From NCBI RefSeq assembly GCF_048128805.1, contig NC_136016.1, positions 16,174,676 to 16,238,675 of the forward strand: a stretch of DNA of 64,000 nt, read 5' to 3'. The position numbers and the translations under genes are program-made. This DNA comes from Centroberyx gerrardi. Taxonomy: Eukaryota; Chordata; Actinopteri; Beryciformes; Berycidae. Below are positions 47,501 to 59,591 of the stretch, piece by piece; position 1 is the first letter of the stretch, and every line of letters begins with the position of its first letter. The notes beneath the pieces were generated by a model. The model searched no databases. It was not told the origin of the DNA and saw nothing but the letters and a program-made list of their open reading frames with translations.

Positions 47501-47708
47501 TGCTCAGAGGAGGGCATCCCTTGGACGGGGGGCGTGGGGGCAGAGAATGAGAGAGCCGGGCGGGGGAAGAGAAGGATGAAGTGGATGTAGAAGACGAGGA
47601 GAAAGGCAGGTGTCGCTTTTTGAGGGAGAAGGATTGCTCTGCATGAGAGAAGTGGGCAGGAAGAGGGAGAGGCGTCGTGGACACTGCAGTTTCCACTGCC
47701 AATGACAT
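44549..47708 (-). CDS. pkmyt1: Membrane-associated Cdc2-inhibitory kinase Myt1
   Basis: Seven coding exons: 47334-47708, 46549-46786, 46088-46367, 45839-45945, 45556-45728, 45132-45352 and 44549-44891. They total 1737 bases, 578 aa, and phase is continuous. The kinase domain shows a glycine loop GRGSFGEV (residues 116-123), Lys138 in [13 protein letters not shown] with catalytic Asp232, DFG Asp250, and [12 protein letters not shown]. The HLD in place of HRD is as in Myt1/Wee kinases. A hydrophobic segment around residues 375-405 fits the ER/Golgi membrane anchor of Myt1. The C-terminus [19 protein letters not shown] matches the conserved PKMYT1 tail. The enzyme phosphorylates CDK1 on Thr14/Tyr15 and blocks mitotic entry. 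It is longer than human PKMYT1 (499 aa), mostly in the Ser/Pro-rich tail. Confidence 0.97.
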
Positions 47709-48863
47709 GATGTAGGGATTGTCTGATGCTTAACGGAGTTGTTTGGTCAGTAGCAGCCAGTTATTTTCTTTGTTGGTAGTCAGCTGCAACATTTCAAAGA
47801 AAAGCATCAAAGAATGCAGTACTACCAATCTTGACTGAGGGTTCATGTACAGAAGTAGGAATGTACCAATACCATTTCTGCACCGCTGATACCTATTCAA
47901 AGTATTACTCTTAAATTATGACTGATACAGAGCACTGCTCCCATCCATGACTTTTACTGAATAATATAAACTTAGACCATTATGTCAGAGTCAGACAAAG
48001 TGATTCAATATTATTAATCTGTTAACCTCATTTGACATAGAACAAAAGTAGAGTCTGCATACTGAAAGCTGCCCCCAAAGTGTATGAATTCCCTTTAAAG
48101 TACAAATCAGTTATGTTAATGTCAAACGAGATTTCAATAAACAAGATAAGCACCGTGCACAACTCTGGCAACTCACCTAAGTTCTAGCTACCGACATTTG
48201 CCAATCATCTAGGTGTTAAGAGAAACTTCTGACCTACATTCTAAGAATGTAGGTCATCTGCCTAAACACCTTGTAAAGTTTGGTTATATTTAACAAAGTA
48301 CACTTTATCTGTAATATGAATGTCACTTACCCTGCCGGGTTGGCTTTAGTTAAGGTTATTCCAAACTCTGGCATTCAAGACTCATCATTAGCTTGTTCTG
48401 ACACAAATGACAGTCACATTCACAAAAACAAATCTTTGGCTAACGTTAACTATCCACTGTTGACTACAACATACTAGCTTAACCTACCTAGCTAGCTTGT
48501 ACTGACATACAGCATACAGTCCAATTATACTGTAACTTTGGTAGCTCGGCGTTGGGCAGAAATCAAGTATCACGCCGACCATAAACGTTGGTTGGTGAAC
48601 GTTAACATAGTCTTCGGAAATATGACAATTCGTGTTCAGCGCCTGTGCACTGAATCCAAACCAAGCAGCGCATACACCCTTCAAATGTGTACTGTCCCAG
48701 CTCGCGCCAAATTCTGAAAAATTATGCGCATTACTGCGTACCTGTCTTTTGTGAATACACCATTCTTATCTTGTTTGCGCAATTTGCGCAGCAGCGGCGC
48801 AGTCTGGGGTTCTGGTACACAACACAGGGCTGGCACAACTGGCTAGCTAACTGACCACTTGAA
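47709..48863. promoter_or_regulatory. Bidirectional pkmyt1/elob promoter region
   Basis: The two genes are head-to-head, with ATGs 1155 bases apart. On the pkmyt1 strand an E2F-type TTTGGCGC (plus 48704-48711) lies about 20 bases from a CHR-like TTTGAA (plus 48681-48686). Both classes of site are used by G2/M genes. A run with TTTGCGCAATTTGCGC is at about 48774-48789. The stretch also holds a long hairpin (48211-48269). The pkmyt1 leader probably has a non-coding exon near 48700, but I cannot fix its ends. Confidence 0.55.
48211..48269. repeat. Nested palindrome (hairpin-forming)
   Basis: GACCTACATTC (48231-48241) and GAATGTAGGTC (48245-48255) form a perfect 11-bp stem with a TAA loop. Outside it, AGGTGTT (48211-48217) pairs with AACACCT (48263-48269), giving a roughly 60-base imperfect palindrome. 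Confidence 0.6.
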
Positions 48864-51800
48864 ATGGTAAGTTTCGAAGAAATGTTTTTCTTAGACTCGT
48901 TTTCGGAAATAAAACTTGAATTAACATTGAGCAATTTGTTCAAAGGGTTTATAACACCAATTATGCTATCGGTTACCGAATTGTTAACGTCAGCTGATGT
49001 TTGCTAGCCAGCTAAGTTAGCTAGCTTCACCTGCCCCTCTGCAACGAGAGGTGGTAACGTTAGTTAGCAAGCTAGATAGGTAGCTTGCTGGCTAACCTTG
49101 AATGTGATGTAACGTTAGTCAACTAACCTAGTTAGTCACGTTAGCTACATTGCTATTTACTGTCGCGTTCAGTAGTATAACGTCGATTGATTTAACTGTC
49201 AGTTCTATTTTTAGCGACTTTAAAATCACAAGGCTGTTTCTTATGAGCTAATTTAACGTTAGCTCAAAGCTACGTCTGCTTGCCACCGTTAGCTCGCAGT
49301 TGTTGCTAGCGTGTGGATCAATGAACCAGTCCTTTAATGATATGGAATAGTATGTAGACGGGAAAAACTTGCCTGACAAGCAAAACAACCAACCTAAGAC
49401 CTCAGCTACCTTCAATTGTCTAACAAGACATACATAGGTTACCCAGAGTTAAGTAAATAGCTGCTATAAATAGTTGTTAGGACTTTACACAAAATTAACG
49501 ACTTACCTGGGCCTACTGTAGGGTTTTTTTTTTTATAGAAGAAACTGGGATTATTGTCAGTAAATCTAGTTGTGAATTATTGATTGGGCCAGAGAGCTAT
49601 CCTGTTCGATCTAATGTTGGACCTGAAAGTAACACTCCTCTGCCATATCATAAATGGAACTAATACCTGTCTATCTTTCAGGACGTGTTCTTAATGATCC
49701 GGCGTCAGAAGACCACAATCTTCACAGATGCCAAGGAGTCCACCACTGTCTATGAACTGAAGCGTATTGTTGAAGGAATTCTCAAGAGAGCGCCTGAAGA
49801 ACAGCGGCTTTACAAAGTGAGTTAGGGCCATATATGTTGTCACTGCCACCTAATTTAATGAGTAGTTATTCCTGGTGGGTAACTGGCAACATATTTTGGA
49901 GAGATTATCTACACAACTCCTACACAACTCCGAAGAAATTGAAAAAACTGAAAATACTTTCACCATGCCTCATTTACAGCGTTGGCATGTTACTTGTCTT
50001 TCTCAAGGTTGAATAAATGCCTCTTTTTGGAAAGGTCTGGCCCATGTCTACATCTCCACTGAACCAAAAGACATCATTCACTCGTGAGGCTATTTTTGGT
50101 TCCTGTGACATTATTTCCAACTCTTGTTCCCCAGGATGACCAGTTGCTAGAGGACAGCAAAACCCTTGGTGACTGCGGGTTCACCAACCAGACTGCCAGA
50201 CCTCAGGCCCCGGCTACAGTTGGTCTGGCTTTCCGCATCAATGGTACGTTCAGCCCATGTGATTTCGGTGCTCAGAAGGATCAGGGATATGATGTCACTA
50301 TGTTAGGGTGTTTGGGGTATTTCCTGTTTTTCTGCCTCTTCCCAACTATTTCCTGCTTTTCTGGATTGTCCTGATTGGTGATTATTCTATAGTAATCTTG
50401 TTTTTGGACTTCTGTGTTCTATTCGATTCATGAATGCCAATATTATTTGCATGATTTATGGCAACCATTTGTGCCTTTGTGGTCCGTTCATCTTTATTAA
50501 TCTTGTTTAGGCGCTCAAGCTTTGTAATGTGGTGCTGTGGTAGATAACTATGCAAATCAAGTGATTGTGGTCTGATAAGGATGTTCTTCTTACTCATCCT
50601 TAAAGAAAAAACTCCTCTTACACTGGTAAATATCATCAATCTGTGTTCAATCAATCAATGCATCCCAAGCGTTATTTTGTGATGAAATATTGTAATTTAC
50701 TTTTTTCTTGTATCCACTTTATCTGAACCTGCCTCATCTACTTCTACAACATTTCCCAGAATTCCTTTCACCAACCCCTAGATATTGTGCCTTATAGGAT
50801 AAGGCTGGTGTTTTTTAATGCATTTCTTACTGTCAACAAATCCTATGAAAATAACAAAATCAGCCATGAATTTGTTTTGCTAATGAGTCTCGTCCATGTA
50901 GCCGATGCCCAATAAGTAGTAGTCTCAGTAGCCATAGAACTCCATTGTATTAAAAAAAACGATTAAAAACACTTTAAAAAGCCATGCCATTGCGCTGGGC
51001 AGTATATTTCGTCATTGCGATGCACCGGGCCGGCCGACTTTTTCCTCAAACAGCTTAATAAGCTCGCCGTAAACACGTTTTCCATCTCAGGAAAGTAGTT
51101 CCATAGCACTGAAAATAGTCCTTGAAGAATTTGTTCCCATTTGAATTTGATTTGGTAATAACTACAATAGCCTGAATTTTCATGGTAACAGTTAGTGATT
51201 TTTAAAATAGAAACTATGTCTTTGTGAGCTGTATTTAAAGGTTTTTAGCTTACAATTGGGGCCAATGACTTCCAGGTTGAAGGCTAAAAAGGGAACGTGG
51301 GAAGTCGGAAAGTAATGGGAGTAGAGCAAACGCATTGTTGATTTTGTTATTTTCATAGGATTTGTTGACGATAAGAAATGTATTTAAAAACACCAGCCGT
51401 ATCCTTTAACTTGTTCCATTCAGCTGTGGGTTTTACTTGCAGAGGAGCGAGCTATAGTGATAGCAATCAAGATAGCGATAGTAAGAGCAGTAGAGCCTTT
51501 TCCAGTTGAGAAAAGTGGAAGTCGCGCCCCTTAACTCCAAATACAACATGTCTTGTAACTGCATTGCATTCTGGTCTATTGAGGCTACTGTCGGTATAGA
51601 GAAATTGGTCTCTGCCTCTTCTACGATGGATTTCTTCTTGTATGATTGTTGAATGTCAGTGCAAAGTAGTGAGTGTAGAAAGAAGCCCTCGCTCTTTGAT
51701 TCTGCAGGACTGACACAAACCCTGATGTTTACCGGTGATGTTTTAGATAGATGAAAAAAATTCTATGATCAAATTCCATTGTAGCTGTACTGGAAATGTC

Positions 51801-52379
51801 TCGATGTGACGTCACATCATCTATGCTTGGCCAGTTTTCTGCATGAATAAGAAAAATACACCACCAAACAACAAAAGGGACGCAGAAATGCAAGGCACAT
51901 CACCAGTACCTGTCTTTCTTTAGCATTGCTAAAGTGTTAATATGTGGATTTTTCTTTTTAAGGCCATATGCTGCAAAAGGTCCTTTCAAAAAAAGTCACT
52001 GGTTCCAGAGAAACTAGTTCATGTGCCAAAATTCACCCAAAAATGACCAAACTCAGAGGTTGTTTAGTTTCCTCTTGCATCTTTTCACACCTATGAATGC
52101 ATTAACCAGTCTAGTGTTTTCTTTTAGCTTGTCATTCTTAAGTTCAGGCAATAACTTAGGGAGCCAGTGCTTGTCCACCCACTACACCAGCTGTGTTACA
52201 CTCAAGGCCAGGTGCAGCCGTGCTGTCACGACAGAGCTAATGTTTCTCGTATCCTCTGCCCTCCAGATGAGATGTTTGAGCAGCTGCAGATCGAGGCCTT
52301 CTCCAGCCCCCCAGAGCTCCCTGATGTCATGAAGCCCCAAGACTCCGGTAGCACTACCAACGAACAGGCTGTGCAGTGA
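48864..52379 (+). CDS. elob: Elongin B
   Basis: Four coding exons: 48864-48866 (ATG only), 49682-49816, 50135-50243 and 52267-52379. They total 360 bases, 119 aa, one more than human Elongin B. The ubiquitin-like fold starts [20 protein letters not shown] and continues with [12 protein letters not shown] and [20 protein letters not shown]. The acidic/polar tail [21 protein letters not shown] is nearly the same as in mammals. Elongin B binds Elongin C as the adaptor of VHL- and SOCS-box CUL2/CUL5 ubiquitin ligases, and of the Elongin A transcription factor. The initiator ATG abuts its splice donor (ATG|GTAAGT). Intron 3 (50244-52266) carries a MITE. A transcript-end signal ATTAAA lies at 53350-53355. 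Confidence 0.98.
50792..51409. mobile_element. MITE with about 75-bp TIRs in elob intron 3
   Basis: AGGATAAGGCTGGTGTTTTT on the left is matched by the reverse complement of the right end (AGGATACGGCTGGTGTTTTT). The match continues inward over CAACAAATCCTATGAAAA and AACAAAATCA. The right end is preceded by TTAA; the left has TTAT. The element is 618 bases with no coding capacity. It is a non-autonomous DNA transposon, inserted in the same direction-neutral way as the TTAA-flanked elements elsewhere in the window. Confidence 0.7.
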
Positions 52380-54184
52380 TAGGAGGGAGAGGAAAGGAGC
52401 AAAAGGAGGGAAGGATGGCAGTGGGGGTGTGTGTGGATTAACAGCAGTGGAGAAGTAGCGGGGTGGAGGATATGTACTATAATTTCAGTTGATGGATGGG
52501 GACATTATAGGTAACCAAGCCTATCCATGTTACCTTCATGCTATCATCCCAGCATCCCCCCCCCCCAATATGCCTCACAAGTTCTTTTTTTCTGGTAGCC
52601 CTCTATGATTTCCACATCACATGTGGCTCTGCTCCTTTACGTTGCTCTTATGCACCAACTGGCTCAAACTTTGGAAATGAGTGAGATGGTTGGTTTGGAG
52701 AGTGTGACTGTGTGTGTGCGTGTGACTTATACTATTATAATTATTATCATTATTATTTTGGAAAAGGTGAAGGGGGTAGTCGTGTGTCACAGTGCTCTGG
52801 AAGTAACATGCATGGGTAAGGAGTCCGGTGTCTGAATCAGCAAACTGCATGAACAAATTCTAGTGTAAAACGGACAAAGGCTTTATTTTCACAGAATCAG
52901 ATAAACCTTCAGCCTAAATGACAAACTATATATTCTCACCTATAAATTTTTTGGTCTGGTTCCTCCAGTTTTGTTGTACATTTCTGAATTGATCTCAGTC
53001 ACTTCATTTAGACCTGGAAAAAAATCAGTTATCAGTAAGTGTTCTAGCTTTTTTTGTGTCGTTTTATCTCTTCAATATGGACAAAGCAGTACATTTTCAC
53101 TTTTCTGTCCTTTGTTGTATGTTTCATGCACTGAGACCAAAGGCAGGTACCTCTTGGACAAAGGAGGAATGGTGGTTTGGAGGACATTTGTCTGTGACAG
53201 ATATATACAGTATATATATATACAAGAGGAGATTGTCATGCTGTTAAACTTCGGTTTTGTAAAGTCATACATCACCTCGTCACCAACACCAATGTGGGAC
53301 ATTGCACCTTCCCCTAATTACATAAACATAGCCTGTAACTGTGAGCTTAATTAAAGTTTTTTTTCCTTTTTTTTACATTGCTGGCTGTTTTCATTCTTAT
53401 CAGTACGTTTGTGTCAACATTATATAAAGAATACATAATTCCAGGGGTCAATGAAAGCCTTATTTTAGTTATGGCTATTTATTAGTGCTAACAATGAAAA
53501 ATGTATGTACAAAGCTCTTGTTAATATGCCAAACATGGAGTGTGGGACTGGGTAATTCTTTGAAATAACGGCAAATTAGCCTATATTATTATTACTGTAT
53601 GGAGTTTGACATGTGTGGTCAAATGTTCTCTCTACAAGCTTCTTATTAAAGGGGGTGTTGTCCTCTCCATGTTAATCCTTGGGATGTATTTTCAATGAAG
53701 AACACGGCAAAAAAAAAAAAAATGTATATGTATATTTTCCCACATTCTGACACCACTTCACAAGCGCATCATTTGCAACGCAGCCTGCAGTTGGGCAGTT
53801 TAGACACCACAAAATCCCTAATTTTCTATCCCAAATATGGACTAGGAATGTCTAGGATGACGTCGTGTGTCCGGGGAATGCGGGGTTTGTAACCACATTT
53901 ATTTAACTACGCCTTCTCCGGTCTGAGGCATTACACAGGAAGAGAGTCGTAGAGGAAAAAGAAACGGGACGCCCTCCTCCTCCTCCTCCTTCTTCTCCTC
54001 CTCCTACTCCTCCTCTCTTGGCGGATAACGGTGTCCAAGAAGTTATTCAGGACCAACAGCAGACAATAGCTCCCTTACCGACACGGTCTATCCTGCGGGC
54101 TTTGATTACACCCGTTACAAGTTAATGCTGTCCACGTTCATATTTCCCCGCATCAAGAGGAAAACGCTCCGCTGAGACTGTGCC
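52380..54184 (+). other. elob 3' UTR and tgfb1i1 promoter/leader
   Basis: From the elob stop to the ATTAAA at 53350 is a plausible 1-kb 3' UTR. From about 53930 the sequence becomes CpG-bearing and holds a (CTC)n-rich pyrimidine run (53971-54016), consistent with the promoter or leader of tgfb1i1. No other gene is seen. Confidence 0.45.
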
Positions 54185-55550
54185 ATGGACGACTTGGGTA
54201 TGTGTTAATACTGTTGTTCGTTTGAAGCGCTGTAACTGCATGTTGGGATATCTTGAGGGGATCTTTGGAAAGGGGTGGAGTGCCCCGGGCAGAGGAAGGG
54301 TTATAATGTTTATTCTGGCTATCGTAGCGTACATTTTTGCTTCCGTCTTCAAGAGGAAATATATGGGAATGTAGCTACTATGGAGAGGAATAATGGCTCC
54401 CAACGGGCTGATTATATTAAACCTTTTAATGCCATGAAAAGCAATGACACCCATCCTTATTTATCATTTTCTTTCCTGTGTTAACTACTGTTTTTTTCCT
54501 GTAAAAACACACATTGTATACCAGGGCTTTCATTCTAGTGTGACATCTTAGGATACTTACTTAGAGCCTGGTTACAACAATAAAACAACTTACTGTCATG
54601 CTGATAATTTGCATTTTTCTAACGTGCTCCCATCTTCTGAGATTAAAAAAAAGCTTGTGTTTTACCTCACTACACACACACACACACACTCCCACAGGTA
54701 ACACAAGAACTGTTACTACAGTATATCTGCCACACCGGCATTGAGTGTTTCCTGCATGCGCTGCAAATTCAATCAATTCTTTGTAAATTAGATCTAAGGA
54801 CATCCACAGCGGGGCCTTCTCTCGTCCATTAATATTGACAAGTCAGGGATGGAGAGAAAGCCACATAATGTTCAACTGAGTGTCTTCCATTTTGAAGGCT
54901 GGAGAACATCAAAGAGGATTGTGACTGCCACCAGGGAATATGATTGGTCCTGCCTTTCTAATACATATTGATACAGATGTGGAAGAAGGAATAATTGGTG
55001 CCTCTCCCCCCCTTTTCTTTCTTCTACGACAGTGCTGGAAGCTGGCTGTTATTTGTGTTTGGGAATAGCTCTGTTGGAAAAGCCCTGAAATAGCCCAGGG
55101 CCACACTGCTATTTCAAAAAGCCACAGAGTTCAATGAAAATAGAAGGGTTTTTTGCCCTGGGAGAGAACAAACCGTTTGCTCTCGCAGGAGCCGTTTTCT
55201 TGAAGCAGTTTGTTTCAGAACTGGGGGATTTATGCTTTGCAAGCATTATGAGGAGGAACGGCTGGATGTAGCCAAGCACATCTGGATTGGATTGCACACA
55301 GTGAGAATCAGTTGCTGGGTTACTAGCCGAGTGCTCGTCAGACAGTGGCCATGTTTGGGACACTCGGTTTATGCTGTTGTCCAACCATGTTGTAAGTTTA
55401 TGTATCGGATCTGGCAAGGCTTTCGGTGAGAGAGACCACTTGTTAGAGAAGCCTTTGGCCAAGACAAACAAGTCGACAGGCAGCTCTAAATATGGTCATA
55501 ATTCCCATTGAGAGAAGTTCAGCTCCTTATATGAGCAGTTCAGTCTGTAC

Positions 55551-55615
<65 letters not shown>

Positions 55616-57096
55616 AAGGGAGGAGGAGAGAGCATGTATATGCACAAGGTTCTCACCACATGGTCGTACCAGAAGTGTGAATCATCAGGGGCAGAAGTGA
55701 CCGCAGGGATGAAGAGAGGCAGAGTCAACCAGTTATGTTTAGGTTTAATATGTCTACAACTCAACCAGCCTAACTGTGATCACCGCTGACGTGTAAAGCA
55801 GTGTGCAAATCCAATCCAAACAGCTGTCTACCAGAATGAAAAGTACAACTGATGAGAAGTTCAAACATTAGGGACCAATACAGATACTAGTATTGAATAT
55901 TGGGGTGATATCAGACTGAAAAAGAATAGCAGAGTTAGAGAACTTTCTCAATTCCTCGACCTGTTACCAAGACATGGAAATCAAAGAAAAGTGACTTGAT
56001 TTTCTGTCTTTTTCATACATAAAAGGCTTTTGATCTGTCTAAGGGAGAGAAATTGACTGTATTACCGACTAATGGCCCAAAACTAACGATTAGTTAGTAT
56101 CAGCAGTGAAAAAAGGTATCAGTGTATCCATGGTAAAAAACAAACAAACAAACAAAATCCAACCTCAGCAGCAGCTTGACTACTAAAACTAATACAGTCC
56201 TCGACCAGAAGTTCAGACATCCTCTTACATACTCTGGTTTGGTTTTTAGTCACACATTAAAGAGACTTGTCCACAATGATGTCATGCAGCTGGAAAGCCG
56301 AACACTTGAGAGAGTTTAGTTTCTGGACAGCTTCCACTTTGGCATGGCATTAGTGATGGAGGGGGGGGGGCTGGAATTTAGATATCAGTTGCCAAACACT
56401 CTTCCTCCTCTGCTTCCTTTTCATACTGGCATGTCTGGATATTCTGGATACGAACGCAGAAATGTTTGTGCTCTAATAACTTCAACATGTTACTGTGTTA
56501 TTTCTGGATTATGCCGATTCCGACTGTCCTGTCTTCTGACTGATGGGTGTCTGAGGACGCTCCTTCGCTGTCCTTCATGTTGTGTCTTGATATGTGTTGG
56601 CTGAGTTGCTGCTGCGTTATTGGTCACTGAGGCTGTCTGTCTCTCCTCAGGAGTGCCTGACCCACCTAACTACCCTCTCAGTCCTCGTATTGTTGTGTTT
56701 GGTACGTAATTGTCTGTCTGTGTGTTTGTCTGTGTGTTTCAGTCATCTTCTCGTCTGTCCTCGTCTTGCCTACATATGTCCTGTCTATCATTCTGTCATG
56801 TGTTTTCCACCTCATCTCTATTGCATGGTTTTCAACTCCATTCCTGCGCTTGCTTTTTTAAATATCTCACGTATCTAACAAACTGATAACTCTGAGAAAT
56901 GTACAGTTTCATTATGGAGTAGGAAACCATCTTGAATTCCCACCACAAACCCAACCAGAACCTAATCTTGAATCATAACTCTAAGCACACTTCCATTACT
57001 TTCATTCTATTACATGTAATCTGTTTTCCGCTTCTGTTTCTGGCCCATTTTCTCTGTGTCTATCTGTCTGTCTGTCACTCTGTCTGTCTTTCACTT

Positions 57097-57134
<38 letters not shown>

Positions 57135-59526
57135 TCTCTCCCCTCCAGATGCCCTCCTTGCTGACCTGGAGAACACCGGCTCTCCTCTAGCCAGGTGTCC
57201 CGTCCTGCTGACCTCTGACCCCCCACCAACCGCTGATTCTACTGCTGTTCCCTCCCAGGACACTGCCCAGGCCCGGCCGCCGCCCCCCGCCTACACCCCC
57301 CAGCAGGTAGAGGATCACCAGCCATGGATGCATTGATACCAATTTCTTCATTGCCAATACCGATTCTGAGTATCTGCCAATTGCTTTGAGTATCTGCCGA
57401 TTGTTTGCACTGATCTGATACAGACTCCATTTTGCTCTTTATTAACCGCACAGCTGTTAATATGCCAGTTGTATGGATGCACTCTGCTTGAGCTCATTCT
57501 CATCTTATTTAAAAATAGTAAACACTCATGTTCAAGCAGAGAAACAAAGACTCCACTCCCATTGAATGAGAATAAGGGATGCAGAGCCTACAACAATTTT
57601 GCCACACACACTATTTCCTAATATTGACTTACATTTATATAAACACTTTTTTCACAACTTAACTTTAGCAGCATATTTGAATATATAAATTCACATCTAT
57701 AGCATGAAAGCTTGATCAATTTATGTCAGTGGATCAGATAATAACTTGAATTTTTTCCAGTATTTGATCTAGGTCAATATCGTCTTGATGCTCTGTGTCT
57801 GAGCCCATAACAGTGCCTGTTATATGACAAAACAAAGATAATGTCCAGTAACAAATTAGACTCATTAACTGCAACCAGCAAGATCTAATTTGTTCCCGTC
57901 TAATTCCTGGGAAGAGATTATTATCTTCCATGGAGAGTAGCTGCTGTAGATAAGGATTTGGAGCTGCTCTCTTCACAGTATCGATTGCTGCTGCGTTTCT
58001 TTCATTACTGTCATTTCATTTTGTTCATCAGGTTCATGCCCATGTTGTCTGTCTTCATGATGGCTGGGGCAGACAGACATGCTGCAGCATCAGGACTGGG
58101 AATCAAAAACCAATTCCAGTTCTGAATTAGATAGCAGTAAATGGCTGCATTTCTGCTGTCACTCTGGTTATTCAGTTACATTTTTGTGGAGAATTTTTTT
58201 CATTTTTTGAATCTATAATACATAGATCTTAAAGCTAAAACAAATTTGCTTTTATTTAAAAAATCTCTAAAACTTTCTTCCAAAAATGTGAATGTGAATT
58301 GATAAAATCCAGACAGTAACCAAGCCTAGGGAGCATACTGAAGCAACATAACTAGAGAAATTGATGACATCATTAGTCTGGCATCATGAGTGTTTCTTGG
58401 AAGGACGACAGGTGGTGACATGCCCAAAACTGACTGTAGCAACAGGTGATTGTGATGTTTAGTTAGTGTAAAATCCTAATCTCACTTTCAGTTTTGTGAT
58501 TGTGTAATTTAAATCACTCTGGGTTTTGTGACTACCTCAGTAAAATCAGTTTCTCATTGTTTCTACCTTTGGAAAAGACTTTGGAGTTGTTCTCAAATCA
58601 AGAGTGAACTGTCCAAGGACACGCGAATATCTGCTGTGAATTCATTTTTAGGGTGGATTCTCCTTTTAAAACCTCTTCCTTGTTATTAAGGTTGACTCTT
58701 CATCTTCTGTTTTGTCTCTCAGACTGTTTCCGCTGCAATGAAGTCCAACGGCTCTCAGAGCTCCAACCCAGACAAACTATACAGGTAACGCCCCCTGATT
58801 CTGAACCCCTATTACATGATGTCTTAGGTGAATCAAGTCTATACCGTAGTTCTCTTTAGATTAATCAGTTAATCTCTTTCTACATATGGTATGGTATGGC
58901 CAATATGGAATAGATCTCTGTGAATATGAGAGTTTTCTTGACATTTTAGATAAGAGAGAAATGGCCAAAGCCTCTCAGTGTGTTTGCATGGGAAAATATC
59001 TGTACAAACACACATGGAGTTGATATCAGTTGATATCAACTGATATCATCATCAATAGAACCAGGACATATTGTAGGGTTTTTTCACAATTGTCATTGAG
59101 TTACACAATAACTAATGGTCTCTGTTCAGGATTTGAAGAAAGGGACAACATCTGATACCCTGGAAGTAACCAACCAAACTGTTGATTTGAGGGTTTTTGT
59201 CAGGCTGAGATTAGTTCTTTATTTGTAATTAGAGTGGGAAGCGTGTCTTGAGAACTATTTCTGCATTCTGTACAAGCTGAAGATGAGAGACTGATTTTTG
59301 ACTAAGGCCCATGTAAAGGGAGGTACAGCAGTTTAAATGAGATTATATAAAAGAGAATCGCCTTCTCCAACTCCAAGTCTCCGGTCGAGAATAAAAACAC
59401 CTCGATTTTTGATATAGTGCTCAACTGGAAGAAACAGGACTGTGTTAATTGGGTTAATTTCGTACATTAAGAGGTTCTTCACTGTCTGTCTGTCTGTCTG
59501 TCTGTCTGCCTGTCTGTCTGTCTGCC

Positions 59527-59591
<65 letters not shown>

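Larger units (their letters stand above)
54198..57148 (+). other. tgfb1i1 intron 1
   Basis: 2.95 kb with no supportable exon. It contains a (GT)n-(GA)n tract at 55555-55616 and ends in a (TC)n run (57097-57141) that forms the polypyrimidine tract of exon 2. Confidence 0.7.

Noticed and set aside
56640-56705. Extra coding exon of tgfb1i1 after CTCCTCAG near 56650
   Set aside because: No good donor in phase follows, and exon 1 joins exon 2 directly to give the conserved LD1 motif [12 protein letters not shown].
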